NCBI GenBank assembly: GCA_027029065.1
Contig: JALVGO010000017.1
Coordinates: forward strand, 1 to 17,089
Source of the DNA: Sulfurovum sp.
Lineage (GTDB): Bacteria > Campylobacterota > Campylobacteria > Campylobacterales > Sulfurovaceae
Reading direction: 5' to 3'
Length of the DNA stretch: 17,089 nt
The notes under the pieces were generated by a model. It did not search any database. It was not told the origin of the DNA and saw only the letters and a program-made list of their open reading frames with translations. How positions within the stretch are numbered: the stretch's first letter is position 1; every line of letters starts with the position of its first letter. The position numbers and the translations under genes were made by a program. Positions 8,443 through 16,226 of the stretch are shown piece after piece.

Positions 8443-9840
8443 ATGGAATACAGAATCGAAAAAGACACTATGGGTGAGATGCAGGTACCCGCAGATAAGT
8501 ACTGGGCGGCACAGACACAGCGTTCGGTACAGAACTTCAAAATCGGTACCGAGAAGATGCCCATGGAGGTTGTGTACGGGTTTGCCAATCTCAAAAAGGC
8601 GTGTGCGCTTGTGAACAATGAGCTTGGACGTCTTGACGACGCCAAAACAGATGCCATTGTCAAAGCATGTGATACGGTACTTTCCGGCGAGCTTGATGAC
8701 AACTTCCCGCTGGTAGTGTGGCAGACAGGCTCGGGTACACAGTCGAACATGAACATGAATGAAGTGGTTGCCAACAAGGCGACTGAGATTCTTGGCGGAG
8801 ACTTTACCAAAGAGTATCTGGTACACCCCAACGATGATGTCAACAAAGGACAGAGCTCCAATGACACCTATCCTACAGGGATGCGTATTGCCGAAGTGGT
8901 TGCCGTGACAGACAACCTGATTCCCGCACTCAATCAGCTTAAAGCGACACTTCAGGCAAAATCGGAAGCCTTTGCTGATATTGTCAAGATCGGACGTACC
9001 CACCTGCAGGATGCGACTCCGCTGACACTGGGACAGGAGCTGAGTGGGTATGTTGCGATGCTCGATACCAACCTCAAGCAGATTGAAGATGCACTCAAGT
9101 ACGTCAGAGAGCTTGCCATCGGCGGTACAGCAGTAGGTACGGGGCTGAACTCCCACCCTGAATTCTCCGAAAGAGTGGCTGCTCAACTGAACAGCTTTAT
9201 GGAAAAAGACTACGGCTTTGTCTCTCAGCCAAACAAGTTCCATGCACTCACCGGACATGACGGGGAAGTGGTACTCTCCGGCGCGCTCAAGGCACTGGCG
9301 GCCAACCTGATGAAGATCGCCAACGATATCAGATGGCTGGCAAGCGGTCCAAGATGTGGACTGGGTGAGATCGAGATCCCTGCGAACGAGCCGGGCTCTT
9401 CCATCATGCCCGGGAAAGTCAACCCGACCCAGGCTGAGGCGATTACCATGGTAGCTGTGCAGGTGATGGGGAACGATGCAGCGGTTGGGTTTGCCGCTTC
9501 ACAGGGGAACTTTGAGCTCAATGTATTCAAACCGGTCATTGCCTACAATATCCTTCAGTCGGTAAGACTGCTTGCAGATGCTATGAGAAGTTTTGATGTC
9601 AACTGTGCTGTCGGTATTCAGCCGATTGAAGAGAAGATTGAAAAATTCCTAAACGATTCACTGATGCTGGTTACGGCGCTAAATCCGTACATCGGGTATG
9701 AAAATGCGGCAAAAATCGCCAAAACGGCACACGCAAACGGTACGACCCTCAAAGAAGAAGCGATCAACCTTGGACTGCTTACGGCTGAAGAGTTTGACAA
9801 GTATGTACGTCCTGAAGAGATGATCACTCCAAAGGCATAA
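8443..9840 (+). CDS. fumC: Class II fumarate hydratase (FumC)
   Basis: It interconverts malate and fumarate without an iron-sulfur cluster, as a homotetramer in the family. At 465 aa it matches E. coli FumC (467). Signatures include [28 protein letters not shown] with the catalytic histidine, and the fumarase/aspartase signature [11 protein letters not shown] at 318-328. Aspartases share the signature, but the N-terminal [11 protein letters not shown] and the neighbours favour fumarase. Two adjacent ATGs exist at 8440 and 8443; AGGGAG at 8432-8437 is better spaced for 8443. It is the last gene of the mdh-mdh-fumC unit and is followed by a good terminator. Confidence 0.95.
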   Translation: MEYRIEKDTMGEMQVPADKYWAAQTQRSVQNFKIGTEKMPMEVVYGFANLKKACALVNNELGRLDDAKTDAIVKACDTVLSGELDDNFPLVVWQTGSGTQSNMNMNEVVANKATEILGGDFTKEYLVHPNDDVNKGQSSNDTYPTGMRIAEVVAVTDNLIPALNQLKATLQAKSEAFADIVKIGRTHLQDATPLTLGQELSGYVAMLDTNLKQIEDALKYVRELAIGGTAVGTGLNSHPEFSERVAAQLNSFMEKDYGFVSQPNKFHALTGHDGEVVLSGALKALAANLMKIANDIRWLASGPRCGLGEIEIPANEPGSSIMPGKVNPTQAEAITMVAVQVMGNDAAVGFAASQGNFELNVFKPVIAYNILQSVRLLADAMRSFDVNCAVGIQPIEEKIEKFLNDSLMLVTALNPYIGYENAAKIAKTAHANGTTLKEEAINLGLLTAEEFDKYVRPEEMITPKA

Positions 9841-9857
9841 TTGCTCACTTTTTTACC

Positions 9858-9884
9858 AAAGGTAGCATCCAGCTGCCTTTTCTC
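9858..9884 (+). terminator. Rho-independent terminator after fumC
   Basis: AAAGGTAGC (9858-9866) pairs over nine positions with GCTGCCTTT (9872-9880), one wobble, around the loop ATCCA, and is followed by further T. It lies 17 bases after the fumC stop. Confidence 0.85.
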
Positions 9885-9940
9885 TGCCTGTTTTCCCACA
9901 AAACTGTGTAATTTTTTACCACTTTTCTCAAATCACTCCT

Positions 9941-9986
9941 TATAATAATTCAATTAACCGGATATTATCGGCGTAAGTCGTATAAT
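9941..9986 (+). promoter_or_regulatory. Two candidate -10 boxes for sucCD
   Basis: Perfect TATAAT hexamers occur at 9941-9946 and 9981-9986, downstream of the fumC terminator and 30-75 bases before sucC. Neither has a good -35 box. AAAAAGGAGA just before the ATG at 10016 is a strong ribosome binding site. Confidence 0.55.
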
Positions 9987-10015
9987 AAAGGAACTTATTG
10001 TAAAAAGGAGACTGC

Positions 10016-11191
10016 ATGAATATTCATGAGTATCAGGCAAAACAGATCTTTGCTCAGTACGGTGTACCGACCCCAAGAGGGATCGTTGCAAATACACCCA
10101 AAGAGGCGGTGAAAGCGGCAGAAGAACTCGGTGGTAACATTTGGGTGGTTAAGGCGCAGATCCACGCAGGCGGTCGTGGACTGGGCGGTGGTGTAAAACT
10201 TGCCAAGTCAATCGATGAAGTCAAAACACTTGCCGATGAGATTCTCGGTATGACACTGGTAACGCACCAGACTGGTCCAGAAGGTAAGCTGGTTCAGAAA
10301 GTTTACATTGAAGAGGGGGCGGATATCAAAGATGAGCTCTATCTTGGCGTGGTACTCGATAGAGCCAAAGAGATGCCTGTGATCATGGCTTCTACCGAAG
10401 GTGGCATGGAGATCGAAAAAGTCGCTGAAGAGACACCTGAGAAGATCGTCAAGGTGGCGGTTGATCCTGCGATTGGTTTCCAAGGCTTCCACGGTAGGGA
10501 GTTGGTCTTTGGTCTTGGGATTACAGACAAGAATGAACAGCGCAAGTTCATTGAGTTCGCTTCCAAACTCTTCAAGGTCTATATGGACAAAGATGCAGAG
10601 ATGATCGAGATCAACCCGCTTATCAAGACCGGTGCGGGCGAATTCCTTGCGCTTGACGGCAAGATGGGCTTCGATGATTCTGCACTCTACCGACATCCTG
10701 AGCTTGAAGAGATGAGAGATATCTCCGAAGAAGATCCTGACGAAAGAGAAGCGGCACAGTACGGACTCAGCTACATCGCACTTGACGGTGAGATCGGCTG
10801 CATGGTCAATGGTGCGGGACTTGCAATGGGTACGATGGATACCATCAACTACATGGGCGGTACGCCTGCGAACTTCCTCGATGTTGGCGGTAAGGCAAAC
10901 GCAGAAACAGTTGCAAAAGGGTTTGAGATCATCCTCAAAAACCCGAAAGTCAAAGCGATCTTTGTTAATATTTTCGGGGGTATCGTCAGATGTGATAGAA
11001 TTGCCAACGGTATTCTTGAAGCGACCAAACTGGTCGATGTCCATGTCCCAGTCGTTGTAAGACTTGACGGAACCAATGCCGAAGAAGCGGCGGAGATTCT
11101 TGCCAATGCAAATATAGAAAATGTGATTCCTGCAACTGACCTTGCAGACGGTGCGAAAAAAGCAGTAGAAGCAGCAAAAGGAGCGAAGTAA
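10016..11191 (+). CDS. sucC: Succinyl-CoA synthetase beta subunit
   Basis: The beta subunit carries the ATP-grasp domain and, with SucD, interconverts succinate, CoA and NTP with succinyl-CoA. At 391 aa it matches E. coli SucC (388). The N-terminus [18 protein letters not shown] is typical. [16 protein letters not shown] (about 43-58) is the nucleotide-binding loop, EINPL (about 198-202) is part of the metal site, and [10 protein letters not shown] near 320 is the conserved C-terminal block that meets the alpha subunit. Its stop is separated from the sucD ATG by one base, so the subunits are co-translated. In a reductive TCA cycle it would activate succinate for carboxylation by OorDABC; in an oxidative cycle it would run the other way. 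Confidence 0.97.
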   Translation: MNIHEYQAKQIFAQYGVPTPRGIVANTPKEAVKAAEELGGNIWVVKAQIHAGGRGLGGGVKLAKSIDEVKTLADEILGMTLVTHQTGPEGKLVQKVYIEEGADIKDELYLGVVLDRAKEMPVIMASTEGGMEIEKVAEETPEKIVKVAVDPAIGFQGFHGRELVFGLGITDKNEQRKFIEFASKLFKVYMDKDAEMIEINPLIKTGAGEFLALDGKMGFDDSALYRHPELEEMRDISEEDPDEREAAQYGLSYIALDGEIGCMVNGAGLAMGTMDTINYMGGTPANFLDVGGKANAETVAKGFEIILKNPKVKAIFVNIFGGIVRCDRIANGILEATKLVDVHVPVVVRLDGTNAEEAAEILANANIENVIPATDLADGAKKAVEAAKGAK

Positions 11192-11192
11192 G

Positions 11193-12065
11193 ATGAGTAT
11201 TCTGGTCAATAAAGATACAAAAGTAATTGTACAGGGGTTCACGGGAAGTGAAGGTACATTCCATGCCGAGCAGTGTCTTGCATACGGTACGAACATCGTT
11301 GGCGGTGTGACACCGAACAAAGGCGGACAGGAGCACCTTGGCAAGCCGGTATTCAATACAGTAAAAGATGCGGTTGATGCGACCGGTGCAACGGTCTCTA
11401 TGGTGTTCGTTCCGCCTGCATTCGTTGCCGATGCGGTCATGGAGGCGGCAGATGCGGGGATCGAACTGGCGGTGATCATTACAGAGGGTGCGCCGGTGCG
11501 CGATATGCAGATGGCAAAAGCCTATGCAGTGAAGCACGGCATGATGACTATCGGGCCAAACTGTCCCGGTATCATCACTGCTGAGGAGTGTAAGATCGGT
11601 ATTATGCCGGGGAACATCTTCAAAAAAGGAAACGTCGGTCTTATCTCCAAGTCCGGTACATTGACTTACGAGGGTGCAAATCAGGTAGTCAAAGAAGGGT
11701 ATGGTATCACAACAGCTGTCGGTATCGGTGGTGACCCGATCATCGGTCTGAGCTACAAACAGCTGTTGCCAATGTTCGAAGCCGATCCTGAAACAGAAGC
11801 GATCGTCATGATCGGTGAGATCGGTGGAGATCTTGAAATTCAGGCGGCGAAGTTCATCAAAGAGAACATCACCAAGCCTGTTGTTGCTTTCATCGCAGGT
11901 CAAACTGCACCTAAAGGTAAAAGAATGGGACACGCCGGGGCGATCGTTTCAGGTTCTGCTGGTACAGCAAAAGAGAAGATGGATGCACTTGAAGCAGCAG
12001 GCGTAAAAGTCGTTGTCTCTCCTGCAGACATTGGCAAAGCGGTCAAAGAAGTACTTTCCAAATAA
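11193..12065 (+). CDS. sucD: Succinyl-CoA synthetase alpha subunit
   Basis: The alpha subunit binds CoA and carries the phosphohistidine intermediate. At 290 aa it matches E. coli SucD (289). The N-terminal [13 protein letters not shown] is the CoA-binding Rossmann motif. IGPNCPGII is the conserved central block. His247 in [13 protein letters not shown] aligns with the active-site His246 of E. coli. The gene starts one base after sucC and is followed directly by a strong hairpin terminator, so sucCD forms a two-gene unit separate from the oor genes. Confidence 0.97.
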   Translation: MSILVNKDTKVIVQGFTGSEGTFHAEQCLAYGTNIVGGVTPNKGGQEHLGKPVFNTVKDAVDATGATVSMVFVPPAFVADAVMEAADAGIELAVIITEGAPVRDMQMAKAYAVKHGMMTIGPNCPGIITAEECKIGIMPGNIFKKGNVGLISKSGTLTYEGANQVVKEGYGITTAVGIGGDPIIGLSYKQLLPMFEADPETEAIVMIGEIGGDLEIQAAKFIKENITKPVVAFIAGQTAPKGKRMGHAGAIVSGSAGTAKEKMDALEAAGVKVVVSPADIGKAVKEVLSK

Positions 12066-12073
12066 GTATCTGT

Positions 12074-12099
12074 AAAGCAGGCTCCCCGCCTGCTTTCAA
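12074..12099 (+). terminator. Terminator after sucD
   Basis: A perfect nine-base stem, AAAGCAGGC (12074-12082) with GCCTGCTTT (12088-12096), encloses the loop TCCCC eight bases after the sucD stop. The T-run is short, ending TTTC. Confidence 0.8.
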
Positions 12100-12470
12100 A
12101 TCAGTAAATACTCAATCTGATTTTATTACTCCCCTATAAATCTTTTCTGTATTGTAAGGTGTGTAACTACACAACCTGTACAGCATACCTGCTGATATAC
12201 AAGGCAGTGTATATTGTCTGTTGGTAACCAAATGATACATCTTGCCTTTTGCAGCCAGCAGAGACATCCCGCTGCCTTGGAAAAAGAATATTATCCTCTT
12301 GTTTGTATGGGTAAAAATGATGCTTCAAATAGTAACAACCCCTCTTATGCTGCCAATAATTCAGACTTATTCATAGGTACCTTACAAAAAGTAAGATATT
12401 CTTTACTTAGTGAATAAGGGATATCCCTTAGTGATCTCACGAAATAACTATAACTAAAAAAGGGGAAAAC
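12100..12470. other. Long sucD-oorD intergenic region with several dyads, no gene
   Basis: About 370 bases without a convincing gene separate two co-functional operons. A TTG-initiated frame at 12214-12417 (67 codons) has no ribosome binding site or recognisable content. Visible elements are TATAAA at 12135-12140 as a possible -10; the dyad TGTGT-AACT-ACACA around 12160-12173; TTGGTAACCAA at about 12220-12231; CTTAC-AAAAA-GTAAG at 12381-12395; and the palindrome and direct repeats at 12406-12434 listed separately. The number of small dyads suggests regulator binding or a structured leader for oorD. Confidence 0.55.
12406..12434. promoter_or_regulatory. Candidate operator in the oorD leader: 16-bp palindrome and direct repeat
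   Basis: TAAGGGATATCCCTTA at 12415-12430 is a perfect 16-bp palindrome, centred 48 bases before the oorD ATG. CTTAGTGA occurs at 12406-12413 and again at 12427-12434, a spacing of 21 bp or two helical turns. TATTCT at 12397-12402 could be a -10 box, which would put the palindrome just after the transcription start. I infer a repressor-type site; the binding protein is unknown. Confidence 0.5.
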
Positions 12471-12803
12471 ATGGCAGTAATGGCAGCTCCAGAAAATACT
12501 CCGGTATGGGTCAATACGGATCGATGTAAAGCATGTGATATCTGCGTGGACGCGTGTCCGGCAGGTGTATTGGCTATGCAACCAGAGGCGAGTTCAGTAC
12601 TGGGTGCAATGATTAGCGTCATTGCACCGGAAGCGTGTATCGGATGTAGCGAGTGTGAACTTTGTTGTCCAGATTTCGCTATTTATGTGGCAGAGAAAAA
12701 AGAGTACAAGTTCGCGAAACTTACCGATTCGTCCAAAGAGAGACAGGAAGCGATCAGAAACAACGGGTACAGACTACCTGATGAGTACAAGGAGGCAAAC
12801 TAA
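12471..12803 (+). CDS. oorD: 2-oxoglutarate:acceptor oxidoreductase, ferredoxin-like delta subunit
   Basis: This small 2[4Fe-4S] protein (110 aa) passes electrons between the OorABC catalytic core and its external carrier (ferredoxin or flavodoxin). One cluster is bound by Cys19, 22, 25 and 29 (CKACDICVDACP), the other by Cys56, 59, 62 and 66 (CIGCSECELCCP), with an extra Cys65. About 26 residues separate the two motifs, as in the delta subunits of this family. An AAAGGGGAA-type ribosome binding site precedes the ATG at 12471; a second ATG at 12480 is less well placed. Its TAA stop shares one base with the oorA ATG. It is the first gene of the oorDABC operon and follows the dyad-rich leader. 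Confidence 0.95.
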   Translation: MAVMAAPENTPVWVNTDRCKACDICVDACPAGVLAMQPEASSVLGAMISVIAPEACIGCSECELCCPDFAIYVAEKKEYKFAKLTDSSKERQEAIRNNGYRLPDEYKEAN

Positions 12804-13939
12804 TGTCAGCAACAAGAGAGATTATTTCAAGTGGTAACGATCTGGCTGCGATCGCAGCGGTAGATGCCGGATGTAAATTCTTTGGAGGGTACCCCATTAC
12901 CCCTTCAAGTGAAGTCATGCATACTATTTCAGACCTTTTGCCAAAAGTTGGCGGAACAGCTATCCAGATGGAGGATGAGATTGCCGGTGTCGCTGCGGCG
13001 ATCGGTGCAGGTATGGCGGGTGTAAGAACACTGACGGCAACATCAGGTCCCGGTATTTCACTCAAAGCTGAAAACCTTGGACTGGCACAGATGGCAGAAG
13101 TGCCTCTAGTAGTTGTCAATGTTATGCGTGGGGGTCCTTCAACCGGTCTTCCTACCCGTGTATCCCAAGGGGATATCGCTCAGGCGAAAAACCCGTCTCA
13201 CGGCGACTATAAGTCCATTACTGTATGTGCGGGGACACTCGCAGAGTGTTATACTGAAACAGTAAGAGCATTTAACCTTGCAGACAGATTCATGCAGCCG
13301 GTTTTCGTACTTTTGGACGAAACATTGGGGCATATGCACGGAAAAGCGATGCTTCCAACTGTTGAGGAAGTAAAAGCGGGTATTAAGCCAAGAAAGAAAT
13401 TTGAAGGCGACCCTGCAGATTATAAACCATACGGTGTTGCGCAGGATGAGCCTGCAGTACTGAATCCAATGTACGAAGGGTATAGATATCACTTTACCGG
13501 ACTCCATCACGATGCAATGGGATTCCCAACTGAAGAGATCGAGACTTGTAGAAAACTGATCGACAGACTCTTTAGAAAAGTGGATGAGCACAGAGATGAG
13601 ATCGAAAGCAACGAAGAGTATATGCTTGACGATGCCGAGATCCTTCTGATCGGTTACGGTTCTGCATCGCTTGCAATCAAAGAGGCTGTTAATGTCCTTA
13701 GAGAGCAGGGTATCAAAGCTGGTCTCTTTAGACCAATTACCATCTGGCCGTCTCCCGAAGAGAGAATGTTCGAACTTGGACAGAAATTTGACAAAGTTCT
13801 GGTTGTTGAACTCAACCAAGGTCAGTATCTTGAAGAGGTACAGAGATGTATGGGAAGACGGGATATCGAGAAGCTGACAAAGACAAACGGTCGTCCATTC
13901 TCACCTGCTGATATTATCGAAAAAGTAAAGGAGCTCTAA
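12803..13939 (+). CDS. oorA: 2-oxoglutarate:acceptor oxidoreductase alpha subunit
   Basis: This is the alpha subunit of the four-subunit enzyme that interconverts 2-oxoglutarate + CoA with succinyl-CoA + CO2 using a low-potential electron carrier. In the reductive TCA cycle it is a carboxylating step; in Helicobacter and Campylobacter it runs oxidatively. The 378-aa protein has the pyrimidine-binding domain of the family: GGYPITPSSEV near 28-38, QMEDEIAGVAAAIGAG near 55-70, TATSGPGISLKAEN and the MRGGPSTGLPTR block. The length and the absence of a fused gamma domain fit the separate-subunit OorA rather than single-chain pyruvate oxidoreductase. Start and oorD stop overlap by one base. Confidence 0.96.
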   Translation: MSATREIISSGNDLAAIAAVDAGCKFFGGYPITPSSEVMHTISDLLPKVGGTAIQMEDEIAGVAAAIGAGMAGVRTLTATSGPGISLKAENLGLAQMAEVPLVVVNVMRGGPSTGLPTRVSQGDIAQAKNPSHGDYKSITVCAGTLAECYTETVRAFNLADRFMQPVFVLLDETLGHMHGKAMLPTVEEVKAGIKPRKKFEGDPADYKPYGVAQDEPAVLNPMYEGYRYHFTGLHHDAMGFPTEEIETCRKLIDRLFRKVDEHRDEIESNEEYMLDDAEILLIGYGSASLAIKEAVNVLREQGIKAGLFRPITIWPSPEERMFELGQKFDKVLVVELNQGQYLEEVQRCMGRRDIEKLTKTNGRPFSPADIIEKVKEL

Positions 13940-13940
13940 G

Positions 13941-14798
13941 ATGGCATTTAACTATGACGAATATTTAAGACTTGAAAAGATGCCGACACTTTGGTGTTGG
14001 GGTTGTGGTGACGGTGTAATTCTAAAAGCATTTATCCGTGCAGTTGATAAATTGGGTATCAACAAAGATGATATGTGTGTGGTCTCAGGAATTGGGTGTT
14101 CGGGAAGATTCTCTTCTTATGTCGATTTTAACACAGTGCATACAACACACGGTAGAACCGTTGCGTTTGCCACCGGTATAAAACTTGCTAATCCCGATAA
14201 GTATGTAGTATGTGTTGCAGGGGATGGGGATGCATTGGCAATTGGTGGTAACCATACTATTCACGGGTGCAGAAGAAACATTGATATTACAATGATTCTT
14301 ATCAATAACTTTATTTATGGTTTGACCAACTCTCAGACTTCGCCTACTACACCACAAGGGTTCTGGACAGTTTCTCAAAAAGCTGGAAATATCGATCCGA
14401 CATTCGATGCGTGTGAGCTTGCCATTGCTTCGGGTGCTTCATTTGTTGCAAGAGAAACAGTAAATGCACCAAAGAAGATGGAAAAAGTAATTATGGAGGC
14501 GATCAAGCACAAAGGATTCTCTTTTGTAGAGATCAACTCCAACTGTCATATCAACCTTGGTAGAAAGAACAAAATGCAGTCTGCTATGGCAAACCTTGAC
14601 TGGATTGACTCTATTACCGTTTCCAAGAAAAAATGGGATGCAATGCCTGAAGAGGAAAGAAAAAACTATCTTCCAACGGGCATATTGAAACAAGATACAG
14701 AAGCAAAAGAGTATTGTGAAATGTATAAAGAGATTCAAAAAGCACAACAGGGTGAGAGAGGATTGATCACTCAAGATGATTTTGAGAAAAAAATATAA
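13941..14798 (+). CDS. oorB: 2-oxoglutarate:acceptor oxidoreductase beta subunit (TPP-binding)
   Basis: The beta subunit binds thiamine diphosphate and a [4Fe-4S] cluster close to it. The 285-aa protein has WCWGCGDG at 18-25 (Cys19, Cys22), GIGCSGR at 50-56 (Cys53) and a fourth likely ligand at Cys202 (SNCHINLGR). The TPP motif starts with GDGD at 94-97 and ends with INNFIYG at 121-127. HGRTVAFATGIKLANP (70-85) is the conserved core. The ATG is one base after the oorA stop. The family also includes pyruvate and 2-oxoisovalerate enzymes; gene order and the separate delta subunit support 2-oxoglutarate, but substrate choice is inferred. Confidence 0.95.
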   Translation: MAFNYDEYLRLEKMPTLWCWGCGDGVILKAFIRAVDKLGINKDDMCVVSGIGCSGRFSSYVDFNTVHTTHGRTVAFATGIKLANPDKYVVCVAGDGDALAIGGNHTIHGCRRNIDITMILINNFIYGLTNSQTSPTTPQGFWTVSQKAGNIDPTFDACELAIASGASFVARETVNAPKKMEKVIMEAIKHKGFSFVEINSNCHINLGRKNKMQSAMANLDWIDSITVSKKKWDAMPEEERKNYLPTGILKQDTEAKEYCEMYKEIQKAQQGERGLITQDDFEKKI

Positions 14799-14809
14799 GG
14801 AGAAGAACC

Positions 14810-15364
14810 ATGAGTAGAATTGTAATGAGATTTACCGGTGTTGGTGGACAAGGGGTTCTTCTTGCTGGAGAGATTTTCGCGGCTGCAAAGATCAAAGAGG
14901 GCGGTTTCGGCGTCAAAACGGCTACCTACACTTCACAAGTGCGCGGCGGTCCAACCGTAGTTGATATCCAGCTTGATGATGAAGAGATTTGGTACCCCTA
15001 TGCGATCGATGGGCAGATCAACTTTATGCTCTCTGTGGCTGACAAGAGTTACCAACTCTTCAAAGATGGCGTAAAAGAGGGTGGTACTATCGTTGTCGAG
15101 CCAAATCTAGTACACCCAACAGAGGAAGATAGAAAGAAGTGGAACATTGTTGAGATTCCCATCATTACGATCGCCAAAGAGGAAGTTGGGAATGTGATTA
15201 CCCAATCAGTCGTAGCCCTTGCAATTGCCAATACCTTTACCAAGGCACTTGAAGAGAAACTGCTTGTTGACACAATGCTTTCAAAAGTGCCCAAAAAGGT
15301 ACACGAGGCGAACCTCAAAGCGTATGAGCTTGGCAAAAAATATGCCCAAGAAGCAATGAAATAA
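14810..15364 (+). CDS. oorC: 2-oxoglutarate:acceptor oxidoreductase gamma subunit
   Basis: The gamma subunit contributes to the CoA-binding region of the complex. The protein is 184 aa, the usual size for a free gamma chain. GVGGQGV at 10-16 is the family signature, followed by the VRGGP block near 45-50. AAGGAGAAG precedes the ATG, 11 bases after oorB. It is the last gene of the operon; the extended palindrome just downstream may end the transcript. Confidence 0.95.
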   Translation: MSRIVMRFTGVGGQGVLLAGEIFAAAKIKEGGFGVKTATYTSQVRGGPTVVDIQLDDEEIWYPYAIDGQINFMLSVADKSYQLFKDGVKEGGTIVVEPNLVHPTEEDRKKWNIVEIPIITIAKEEVGNVITQSVVALAIANTFTKALEEKLLVDTMLSKVPKKVHEANLKAYELGKKYAQEAMK

Positions 15365-15368
15365 CCTC

Positions 15369-15476
15369 TTTCTTCTTGCTTCACTGCATCTGCGAGGGAG
15401 TTTGTTCGGTCACATACTGATCGTATGCTCCCTCTCAACAACCCTCACATCTACAGCAAATCAAGAAGAAATTTTT
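15369..15476. repeat. 103-bp imperfect palindrome after oorC, possible terminator
   Basis: TTTCTTCTTG (15369-15378) is the exact complement of CAAGAAGAAA (15462-15471), which is followed by five T. Inside, GAGGGAG (15394-15400) pairs with CTCCCTC (15428-15434), and CATAC (15413-15417) with GTATG (15423-15427) around TGATC. The same GAGGG could alternatively pair with CCCTC at about 15442-15446. The outer arms plus T-run could work as a terminator for oorDABC. Its size is more like a small repeat element. Confidence 0.65.
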
Positions 15477-15491
15477 GTTCAATTTACCACC

Positions 15492-15526
15492 AATTTTTAA
15501 TTTTTAATTTTTAATTTTTAATTTCT
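15492..15526. repeat. Heptamer tandem repeat (AATTTTT)n
   Basis: Four perfect AATTTTT units (15492-15519) are followed by AATTTCT (15520-15526). The array sits immediately upstream of the rnpB -10 box, so it also supplies the T-rich periodic sequence seen upstream of epsilonproteobacterial promoters. Confidence 0.9.
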
Positions 15527-15530
15527 TGGA

Positions 15531-15536
15531 TATAAT
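15531..15536 (+). promoter_or_regulatory. rnpB promoter -10 box
   Basis: A perfect TATAAT at 15531-15536 precedes the 5' end of the RNase P RNA by about ten bases. No -35 hexamer is seen; periodic T-tracts occupy that region. Confidence 0.75.
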
Positions 15537-15545
15537 CCACCCTCA

Positions 15546-15880
15546 GGAGCGACAGGTAGTTGCTGGTGGCATTGTGCCGCGAGAGGAAAGTCCGGGCTGC
15601 ACGCAAGAGAGGACTCCATCTAACGGATGGCCGGAGTAATCCGAGGGCAAGTGCAACAGAAAGCAGGTAGCCGCTTTGGCGGTGATAGTGAAAGGGTGAG
15701 GTAAGAGCTCACCGGTGCCTGTGGTAACATGGGCAGCCAGGTAAACCCTGTCCGCAGCAAGAAGCGTATGGTAACAACTCTTGCAACGCCTTCGGGCAAA
15801 AGCGCTTCGCTTGAGCGTATTGGCAACAATACGCCTAGATAAATAACTACCCACGACAGAACCCGGCTTATCGTCGCTCC
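15546..15880 (+). ncRNA. rnpB: RNase P RNA (bacterial type A)
   Basis: This is the catalytic RNA of RNase P, which trims tRNA 5' leaders. The ends pair: GGAGCGAC (15546-15553) with GTCGCTCC (15873-15880). Conserved blocks are GAGGAAAGTCCGGGC (15583-15597), AGTGCAACAGA (15650-15660), the GTGAAAGGGTGAGGTAAGAG region with CTCACC (15688-15713), GGTAAACCC near 15740-15748, and ACGACAGAACCCGGCTTATC (15853-15872). The length of about 335 nt is normal. The exact ends may extend by a few bases on each side. It lies just beyond the oor operon and borders the mobile-element remnant. Confidence 0.97.
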
Positions 15881-15882
15881 TA

Positions 15883-16080
15883 CTATAATGCATAATCGTG
15901 CATAAAGATGCACAAATTCCCACTACATCGACAATAAACGACTATTTTGAATAACTCATCTTTTTACTACTATGCATCAAAGTGCATCAAAATACATCTT
16001 TTTACACAGCAAGTTGTACTAAAAAGTGTACTAAGTTTACATTTTTATTTTTTGGTACAAGGTAAAAAAAATAGTTTGCA
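15883..16080. repeat. AT-rich spacer with 10-bp-phased TGCAT repeats
   Basis: No gene is visible. TGCAT or a one-base variant occurs at 15889, 15899 and 15909, and again at 15973, 15983 and 15993 (TACAT), each series at an exact 10-bp period. GTGCAT (15898-15903) and ATGCAC (15908-15913) also form a hairpin that could end rnpB. TGTACT occurs at 16015-16020 and 16027-16032. TATAAT occurs at 15884-15889. The arrangement resembles recombinase arm sites or other protein-binding arrays, which is inference. Confidence 0.7.
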
Positions 16081-16109
16081 TTGATAAGCCAAAAGAAATA
16101 TGTTATAAT
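16081..16109 (+). promoter_or_regulatory. Near-consensus sigma70 promoter
   Basis: TTGATA (16081-16086) and a perfect TATAAT (16104-16109) are separated by exactly 17 bases. This is the best sigma70-type promoter noticed in the window. It reads into the structured RNA; no coding frame with a start follows on this strand. Confidence 0.8.
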
Positions 16110-16116
16110 GTCATTG

Positions 16117-16226
16117 TAAAACCAGATAGCGTCCGTTGTAAGACGTAAGTTTGGGGATTACTCAAAGAGTAAGGCATCAAACCACAGCTATCAACCTTCC
16201 GGTAGTTTTTGGTCTACCGGTTATCT
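16117..16226 (+). ncRNA. Candidate structured small RNA, about 110 nt, unknown family
   Basis: Between the promoter and a terminator-like hairpin the sequence folds as a three-way junction. GATAGC (16125-16130) closes with GCTATC (16187-16192). One arm is CGTC/GACG (16130-16133 with 16142-16145), weak and sharing a base with the closing stem. The second arm is GTTTG (16149-16153) with CAAAC (16178-16182), topped by a perfect six-pair stem TTACTC/GAGTAA (16158-16163 with 16167-16172), loop AAA. I recognise no Rfam family in it: SRP RNA, tmRNA, 6S and common riboswitch signatures were considered without a match. No gene follows on the same strand, so a trans-acting or antisense RNA is more likely than a riboswitch. 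Confidence 0.6.

Noticed and set aside
10208..11479. 423-codon minus-strand open frame across sucC and sucD
   Set aside because: It is antisense to two strongly conserved genes; its Cys/Phe/His-rich composition is typical of a shadow frame.
12214..12417. 67-codon plus-strand frame with TTG start between sucD and oorD
   Set aside because: It has no ribosome binding site, low-complexity Asn/Ser-rich content and no recognisable motif, and it overlaps the dyad-rich leader. It is more likely chance.
16117..16226. Retron or known riboswitch
   Set aside because: No reverse transcriptase gene is present, no downstream gene lies on the same strand, and the fold lacks the conserved bases of riboswitch classes I could recall.
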